19,959 bases of DNA from positions 1 through 19,959 of the forward strand of contig CAYMFM010000075.1 of assembly GCA_964389685.1 (NCBI GenBank), read 5' to 3'. Positions within the stretch are counted from its first letter, which is position 1; each line of letters opens with the position of its first letter. A program made the translations under genes and the position numbers. The notes under the pieces are model-generated. The model searched no databases, was not told the origin of the DNA, and saw nothing but the letters and a program-made list of their open reading frames with translations. Origin of the DNA: G020353115 sp964389685. Its GTDB lineage: Bacteria; Bacteroidota; Bacteroidia; Bacteroidales; VadinHA17. Shown piece by piece: positions 15,986-19,959 of the stretch.

Positions 15986-16054
15986 GAGCCGTGTGAATCC
16001 GGAGGTTCAAGCACGGTTCAGGGAGAGGTTTGGGGGTGAGATTCCCCCTTACAC
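15986..16054 (+). ncRNA. Group II intron 3' end fragment, domain V and VI (copy B)
   Basis: Positions 15986-16019 give the same domain V fold as copy A (GAGCCGTG/CACGGTTC with TGAA/TTCA above) and differ from it at two positions within the 34 nt. A GGGGGTGAGATTCCCCC hairpin follows at about 16032-16048 in the domain VI position. The two copies also share the sequence just 5' of domain V (about 20 nt, GCTGMYGATTATMAAGAGCC). No intron-encoded protein is attached. Confidence 0.72.
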
Positions 16055-16207
16055 ACTCGACCCTTTAATTCTTTTCTTTTTTTTCTCCCTAAAGTCAACT
16101 GATTTTTTAATCGTTCCTACCTGCTCAGTTTGTTGAGGGATCATCTTATTTGTCAGTCGAGCGTGGGTATTTTTAAAAACTCCGTTTCAGGTTTGACCAA
16201 CAATACT

Positions 16208-16250
16208 ATTTGGCTGGCTTTGGCTTGCAGGTTGCTTTGAGCGGCCAGCT
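16208..16250 (+). repeat. Left flank element of the restriction-modification module
   Basis: This stretch contains ATTTGGC (16208-16214) and TTGCAGGTTG (16225-16234), and an internal inverted repeat GCTGGC (16213-16218) / GCCAGC (16244-16249). A related sequence in inverted orientation lies beyond the controller gene (19584-19604 on minus). Confidence 0.45.
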
Positions 16251-16312
16251 AATATGTGTTGTACGCGATTGCTAATTTACTAAGATTTGTTGATAACTAA
16301 TTACTAATCTAC

Positions 16313-16343
16313 TTTGATTTTATGATGACTTTAAGTACCTTTG
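16313..16343 (+). promoter_or_regulatory. Promoter of the methyltransferase gene
   Basis: TTTG at 16313-16316 and TACCTTTG at 16336-16343 are separated by 19 nt, an exact match to the Bacteroidota consensus. Transcription would begin near 16350, which excludes an upstream start at 16341 and supports the TTG at 16368. Confidence 0.8.
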
Positions 16344-16367
16344 TTCGTTTTTAATTCCCGATTTGCA

Positions 16368-18089
16368 TTGACTGTTAAGGAACAAATAAAACATACAGGA
16401 GCAACATTTACTCCCTTTGGCTTGGCTGAATATTTGGCCAAAAAACTTATAAAGCATATTGAAACTAGAAGAGAAGTTAAAGTTCTAGACCCTGCATGTG
16501 GAGATGGGGAATTGCTTCTTTCGATGGGTAATATTCTGGCTAAACACAATTACAAATTCTCCTTAACAGGTTATGATTCCAACGATGAATACCTCTCGAT
16601 AGCAAAGGACAGGTCTCATATTTTTGGTGCAGGTCAATCTCATTTTGTTTTGGGTGATTTTCTGGAAGCTGTTGATTTATCAGAAAATCAGTTATCGTTA
16701 GATTTTAATAAGTCTAAAAAGGCCAATTCTGCCAATAACTTTGCGGATGTGATCATTGCTAATCCACCTTACGTTCGTACACAAATTCTCGGAGCCGAAA
16801 AGGCCCAGAAACTTGCAAAGAAGTTCAACTTAAAAGGTAGGGTTGACTTGTATTACCCCTTCTTAATTGCAATGACTGAGAGCCTGAAAAAAGGCGGTAT
16901 TCTTGGGGTAATAACGTCAAATAGATATTTGTCGACAAAAGGAGGGGAGAGCATCCGTAAATATCTTGGGGGAAATTATGAGGTTATTGAATTAATTGAT
17001 TTAGGGGATACAAAGCTATTCAATGCAGCAGTATTGCCTGCCATTTTTATTGGGAGGAAATGCAAGGATAAAAAGTCTGGTTTGTCAAAGTCAAAATTTC
17101 TCAAGATATATGAGGAATTATATGGATATAAGGGAGATTTAGAACCTGCCGATAGTGTGTTTGATGTATTGAATAAAAAAGGATCCGGTTATTTTAAAGT
17201 TGGTGAAAGGAATTACAAAAAGACGGAAGGATTCCTGAAGTATGATACTAATAGCGGAAGCCCTTGGGAAATGTTGTCAGAAGAAGAAGCAGAATGGGCT
17301 GCTACAATAGATGCAAATGCTGCATGTGTTCTAGGTGATTTGTTCAAAGTTAGGGTTGGAATCAAAACCACAGCAGACAAAGTATTTATTAGTGACAAAT
17401 GGCAAGAATTTGGGAAAGATAAGCCGGAAGATGAATTGTTGAAAGACTTGATTTCTCAGGAAAATATTGAACCTTGGGGAACTTCTGATAAAGTTAACCT
17501 ACGTGTGCTATACACTCATTATTGTCAAAACGGAAAAAAGAAAACGATCAACATTGAAGATTATCCAAAGACCAAGAAGTATTTCCTTTCTCATGAGGAT
17601 AAACTAAAAAGCAGGAAATATGTTATTGATGCTGGTCGGCAATGGTTTGAAATTTGGGTTCCACAAAATCCCGATTTGTGGCGCAAGCCAAAATTGGTTT
17701 TCCCAGATATTAGTGTTGCACCAAGATTTTATTTTGATACGGATGGTAAGATAGTAAATGGTAACTGTTACTGGATTGTTGCAGAGAATGACCAAGATAT
17801 TGAAAAATTGCTTCTGATTCAAGGTATAGCAAATTCAAAATTGATGACACGCTATCATGACCTTGTTTTCAGCAACAAACTGTACTCAGGCCGAAGAAGG
17901 TATTTTACTCAATATGTTGAACGATATCCAATACCGAAAATAAATTCGGAAGTAGCAAAAGAAATTATTCAAACCGTTAAAAAGTTAAACAAGGCAAACG
18001 GTAAGGATGTTATTGAACAGCTTGATAAAACTCTTGAAATAATGGTTGCTAAAGCCTTTGATGTTTCTCCAATGTTTAGTCTGGATTAA
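16368..18089 (+). CDS. Type II adenine-N6 DNA methyltransferase (gamma class)
   Basis: The 573-residue enzyme would methylate adenine in the recognition site of the partner endonuclease. In numbering from the TTG at 16368, motif X-like HTGATFTP is at 9-16, the AdoMet motif I DPACGDGE at 41-48 and the catalytic NPPY at 132-135. The C-terminal half (about 320-560) would be the target-recognition domain, with GRRRYFTQYVERYPIP near its end. This order is that of M.TaqI/Eco57I-type gamma methyltransferases. I chose the TTG at 16368 because the longer reading frame from 16341 begins inside the -7 promoter element. No ATG is near. The gene is convergent with the endonuclease gene and their 3' ends overlap by 14 nt. 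The composition is A/T-rich compared with the recycling genes. Recognition sequence cannot be read from the protein. Confidence 0.9.
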   Translation: MTVKEQIKHTGATFTPFGLAEYLAKKLIKHIETRREVKVLDPACGDGELLLSMGNILAKHNYKFSLTGYDSNDEYLSIAKDRSHIFGAGQSHFVLGDFLEAVDLSENQLSLDFNKSKKANSANNFADVIIANPPYVRTQILGAEKAQKLAKKFNLKGRVDLYYPFLIAMTESLKKGGILGVITSNRYLSTKGGESIRKYLGGNYEVIELIDLGDTKLFNAAVLPAIFIGRKCKDKKSGLSKSKFLKIYEELYGYKGDLEPADSVFDVLNKKGSGYFKVGERNYKKTEGFLKYDTNSGSPWEMLSEEEAEWAATIDANAACVLGDLFKVRVGIKTTADKVFISDKWQEFGKDKPEDELLKDLISQENIEPWGTSDKVNLRVLYTHYCQNGKKKTINIEDYPKTKKYFLSHEDKLKSRKYVIDAGRQWFEIWVPQNPDLWRKPKLVFPDISVAPRFYFDTDGKIVNGNCYWIVAENDQDIEKLLLIQGIANSKLMTRYHDLVFSNKLYSGRRRYFTQYVERYPIPKINSEVAKEIIQTVKKLNKANGKDVIEQLDKTLEIMVAKAFDVSPMFSLD

Positions 18090-19194
18090 AAACTGACTTT
18101 CCATTATACTTGTCAAAAAATGACATAGGTATGGCTCGCTGGCATTTATAGCTTTGGTTACTAACATATGAAAAGACCTCTCCAAGTTTTTCTCCTGGGG
18201 ATAAAATGATGCCTTCTATAATTTCTGTTTTTGGGTCTGTCAAAGCTATCAGGTATCTAACATCAAATGTTGTGAGGTTCTTTTCCTCAATAACAACTTC
18301 TTCTTTTTCTGGTGAGAATCTTCCTAAATCTACCGTAGGTGAATCTTGAACTTTTACCTCCAACAGCTGATTATTTATATCAGGGAAACCACCATAGAGT
18401 AATTCGTTTTCTTCAACCTTATATCCCAAAAGTTCAAGTGTCATTCGTTCCAGGGCTTGCCCTCTGCTTTTTGTTGCAGCAGCATCAAGTTTCTTTCCAA
18501 TTAGTTTCTCGGCCACCATCTTTTTAAGTAACGAAATCGAGTACAATTCTTTAAGTTCAGGTTCTTCTACCATATCCGATTTAGGTGGGTTATAATCATG
18601 AGTTATGTAATAAGACAATTTTTTGGAATCTGGGAAAGACAAGATTTTATCTTTACTTTTATAAATGGCTGCTCTTGCTTTTGATGAAATAAGCAATTGA
18701 TGTTTGATTGTTGGCTTGCCAAATTTTCCAAATCTATCTTCAATGTATTCAGGTGATAGAATGATAATGGAGGCAATAACAGATTTTGAAATGTCAATCC
18801 TCACAAAAATGAAACGCACATCTTTGCAGGAAAGGCTTTCTCCTGATTCATACTTTATAAGCAAGGTGTTGGATGCAGGTATCCGATTCCAAACCTGAAG
18901 GTTGTAAGATGTTCCTGAGGTAACTATATATGTGTCTATAAATTCTCTTACTATTCTCGGAATACCTTTGCCTTTTGGTGGAACAATCTCGTATTCCGAT
19001 TTATCAGCTAACTCAGGTAAATCATGTTTCTCTAGAGTAGAAGCAATCAATTTTCTGATGTTAGAACCATCTGTTCTTGTCTTTTCTGTTAGTTTAAAAG
19101 GAGTGCCAATTAATGAGGACAAGGTTTCTGCAAGCTTTATGGGATCAGTCAAATATTTCGGAGCCTTTGGCGGAATTTTAAAATTACTAATCAT
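18076..19194 (-). CDS. Type II restriction endonuclease, PD-(D/E)xK fold
   Basis: The 372-residue product has a PD-(D/E)xK nuclease core near its C-terminal third: P271-D272, then E279-V-K281, preceded by a helix with RGQALERMTLELLGY (244-258) that supplies an additional acidic residue, typical of the fold. No family beyond this fold is recognised, so the cut site is unknown. It cleaves DNA unmodified by the adjacent methyltransferase by inference from position. The ATG at 19194 lies 2 nt after the controller stop codon, so C and R form an operon. The 3' end overlaps the methyltransferase gene, which leaves no room for a terminator between them. Confidence 0.85.
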   Translation of the reverse strand: MISNFKIPPKAPKYLTDPIKLAETLSSLIGTPFKLTEKTRTDGSNIRKLIASTLEKHDLPELADKSEYEIVPPKGKGIPRIVREFIDTYIVTSGTSYNLQVWNRIPASNTLLIKYESGESLSCKDVRFIFVRIDISKSVIASIIILSPEYIEDRFGKFGKPTIKHQLLISSKARAAIYKSKDKILSFPDSKKLSYYITHDYNPPKSDMVEEPELKELYSISLLKKMVAEKLIGKKLDAAATKSRGQALERMTLELLGYKVEENELLYGGFPDINNQLLEVKVQDSPTVDLGRFSPEKEEVVIEEKNLTTFDVRYLIALTDPKTEIIEGIILSPGEKLGEVFSYVSNQSYKCQRAIPMSFFDKYNGKSVFNPD

Positions 19195-19196
19195 TT

Positions 19197-19430
19197 TTAA
19201 AAGTTTAGTAGGTCAGAAAGAATAACATCAAGAGCTATGGCAATTTTATTGAGGTTGATAACAGAAATATTTCTTTCCCCTCTTTCAACCGAACCGATAT
19301 ATGTCCTGTCCAATTCGCAAGCAAAGGCTAGTTTTTCTTGTGATAAACCCGATTTCGCCCGTAAATCTTTGATTCGGTTACCGACTTTTTCTAAAAGTAG
19401 CTTGTCTTGTTTTGAATATGAAGTTCCCAT
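19197..19430 (-). CDS. Controller (C) protein of the restriction-modification system, XRE-type HTH
   Basis: This 77-residue helix-turn-helix protein has the size and pattern of C proteins: VGNRIKDLRAKSGLSQEKLA (16-35), then the recognition helix region CELDRTYIGSVERGERN (38-54) and a hydrophobic C-terminal dimerisation helix. C proteins bind C-boxes upstream of their own gene, first activating and then repressing the C-R operon, so that methylation precedes restriction on entry to a new host. A matching C-box lies 40-60 nt upstream of the ATG. Placement directly before the endonuclease is the classic arrangement. Confidence 0.9.
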   Translation of the reverse strand: MGTSYSKQDKLLLEKVGNRIKDLRAKSGLSQEKLAFACELDRTYIGSVERGERNISVINLNKIAIALDVILSDLLNF

Positions 19431-19469
19431 TTATTAAAATTTGGGTGTAAAGTTGGTTAAAAGATGTAA

Positions 19470-19490
19470 ATAAGTCTACGGACTATAAGT
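19470..19490 (-). promoter_or_regulatory. C-box operator of the controller gene
   Basis: On minus this reads ACTTATAGTCCGTAGACTTAT. It contains the inverted repeat AGTC-CGTA-GACT, which matches the classic C-box pattern of C-protein operators. It ends 40 nt upstream of the C gene ATG, as expected for an autoregulated C-R promoter. A clear TAnnTTTG was not found here. Confidence 0.75.
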
Positions 19491-19510
19491 ACCTTATCAA
19501 CATTGGGAAT

Positions 19511-19604
19511 ATTTGGCTCTTTTGCAGGTTTGCCAGAGGACGTATGGCTTTTGGTAGTAGATTGTTCCACAGCCAACAACGCACAACCTGCAAAAGTGCC
19601 AAAT
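19511..19604. repeat. Long inverted repeat at the right edge of the restriction module
   Basis: Arm one, 19511-19532 (ATTTGGCTCTTTTGCAGGTTTG), and arm two, 19583-19604, are reverse complements at 19 of 22 positions and are separated by 50 nt. Arm two on minus begins ATTTGGCACTTTTGCAGGTTG and resembles the left flank element at 16208-16234 in inverted orientation. Confidence 0.75.
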
Positions 19605-19686
19605 GTGAGGCTGAGGAAATTTTAAAAATGTGAAGGGAGGGATTTATCTTTTTTATTTACAGCTACTTTCCTTAGCCGATTGTACT

Positions 19687-19709
19687 GACTGGTCACGCGT
19701 GATCCAGTC
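19687..19709. repeat. 23-nt near-perfect palindrome
   Basis: GACTGG (19687-19692) and CCAGTC (19704-19709) flank the perfect 10-nt palindrome TCACGCGTGA (19693-19702), with one extra T. It could be a protein-binding dyad or a recombination site. No adjacent gene decides this. Confidence 0.65.
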
Positions 19710-19790
19710 TGTCTGCCAGCAAGTATGTACATGGTTGTTTATAAAATTACTTGTCATTGTTACCTTATCTGTTGTCTTTTTTAGCAGGAG

Positions 19791-19829
19791 GCACAACGGG
19801 AGTCTCCCGCTGAGCGGGACAAGTTGTGT
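19791..19829. repeat. Nested overlapping palindromes
   Basis: CACAAC (19792-19797) and GTTGTG (19823-19828) enclose two overlapping palindromes that share CCCG: CGGGAGTCTCCCG (19797-19809) and CCCGCTGAGCGGG (19806-19818). The two hairpins are mutually exclusive. The stretch resembles an insertion-sequence end or a small hairpin element. Confidence 0.6.
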
Positions 19830-19882
19830 AAAAACCCGTTTTTGCAAAATAAATGTGAGGATAAAAGTCATTTAAATGAATG

Positions 19883-19959
19883 CTAAGCACATAGAATTTT
19901 CCATTCCTCATCCGGATCATATGTAAAATCAGCAATGGGATATAAACCGGTATCTTTTG
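19883..19959 (-). CDS. C-terminal end of a gene continuing past the window
   Basis: The last 24 codons of a minus-strand reading frame end at TAG 19883-19885 and read LYPIADFTYDPDEEWKILCA at the C-terminus. Acidic and aromatic composition looks like real protein, and the other two minus frames are less convincing. The family is not recognisable from this fragment and the 5' part lies beyond 19959. Confidence 0.55.
   Translation of the reverse strand, partial: KDTGLYPIADFTYDPDEEWKILCA

Larger units (their letters stand above)
15859..16367. other. Intergenic stretch between pRiA4b-like gene and methyltransferase
   Basis: This 509-nt gene-free stretch holds the candidate promoter of the pRiA4b-like gene, intron fragment B (15986-16054), an unassigned A/T-rich stretch (16055-16200), the left flank repeat of the restriction module (16208-16250) and the methyltransferase promoter (16313-16343). 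No coding sequence was supported in it. Confidence 0.6.
19431..19882. other. Intergenic stretch upstream of the C-R operon
   Basis: This 452-nt stretch holds the C-box (19470-19490), an inverted repeat of about 22 nt per arm (19511-19604), a 23-nt palindrome (19687-19709) and nested palindromes (19791-19829). Short reading frames here have no coding-like composition and run through the palindromes, so none is called. Confidence 0.6.

Noticed and set aside
16341..16367. Extra nine N-terminal residues of the methyltransferase from TTG 16341
   Set aside because: They are encoded within and just after the -7 promoter element and lack family similarity.
19511..19604. Integron attC site
   Set aside because: The arms do not carry the RYYYAAC/GTTRRRY core pair, and no integrase or cassette array is present.
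19630..19875. Short frames on both strands over the palindromes
   Set aside because: Their translations follow hairpin sequence and have no protein-like composition.

Overview
The window looks like a chromosomal segment of a Bacteroidota bacterium, probably Bacteroidales-like. The evidence is the gene families present (GH3/beta-lactamase fusion, DUF1460, DUF4922, RapZ-C fused to a sugar kinase), promoter elements of the Bacteroidota form TAnnTTTG with an upstream TTTG, and the lack of recognisable Shine-Dalgarno sequences. No rRNA, tRNA or CRISPR array was seen.

Region 1 (about 126-13564) is a peptidoglycan turnover and recycling island on two divergent arms. The minus arm runs from 10979 down to 126 and is tightly packed: MurQ etherase, a glycosyltransferase 2 / transmembrane / DUF1460 amidase fusion, a DUF4922 HIT-like (HxHxQ) protein, a SpoIID-like protein, an AmpG-like permease, a secreted GH3 / beta-lactamase-fold fusion, and a small unknown protein. 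Genes overlap by ATGA at both ends of this arm. The plus arm carries an AmgK-like anomeric amino-sugar kinase fused to a RapZ C-terminal domain (TTG start), then a MurU-like nucleotidyltransferase, and ends at a perfect 16-bp hairpin. Together these would release muropeptides outside the cytoplasm, import them through AmpG, and then either convert MurNAc to UDP-MurNAc (AmgK/MurU) or degrade MurNAc-6-phosphate to GlcNAc-6-phosphate (MurQ). The kinase-RapZ fusion, the GT2-amidase fusion and an apparent in-frame loss of the GH3 nucleophile segment are the unusual points.

Region 2 (13731-16070) is accessory. It holds a GT1 glycosyltransferase and a pRiA4b ORF-3-like gene, the latter bracketed by two direct copies of a group II intron 3' end (domain V and VI) with no reverse transcriptase present.

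Region 3 (about 16200-19610) is a complete Type II restriction-modification module: a gamma-type adenine methyltransferase on plus, converging on and overlapping a PD-(D/E)xK endonuclease on minus, with a controller (C) gene upstream of the endonuclease and a recognisable C-box. Related sequences containing ATTTGGC and TGCAGGTTG, pointing inward, lie at both ends and may mark the edges of an acquired unit. The right edge (19610-19959) holds several strong palindromes and the last 24 codons of a further minus-strand gene.
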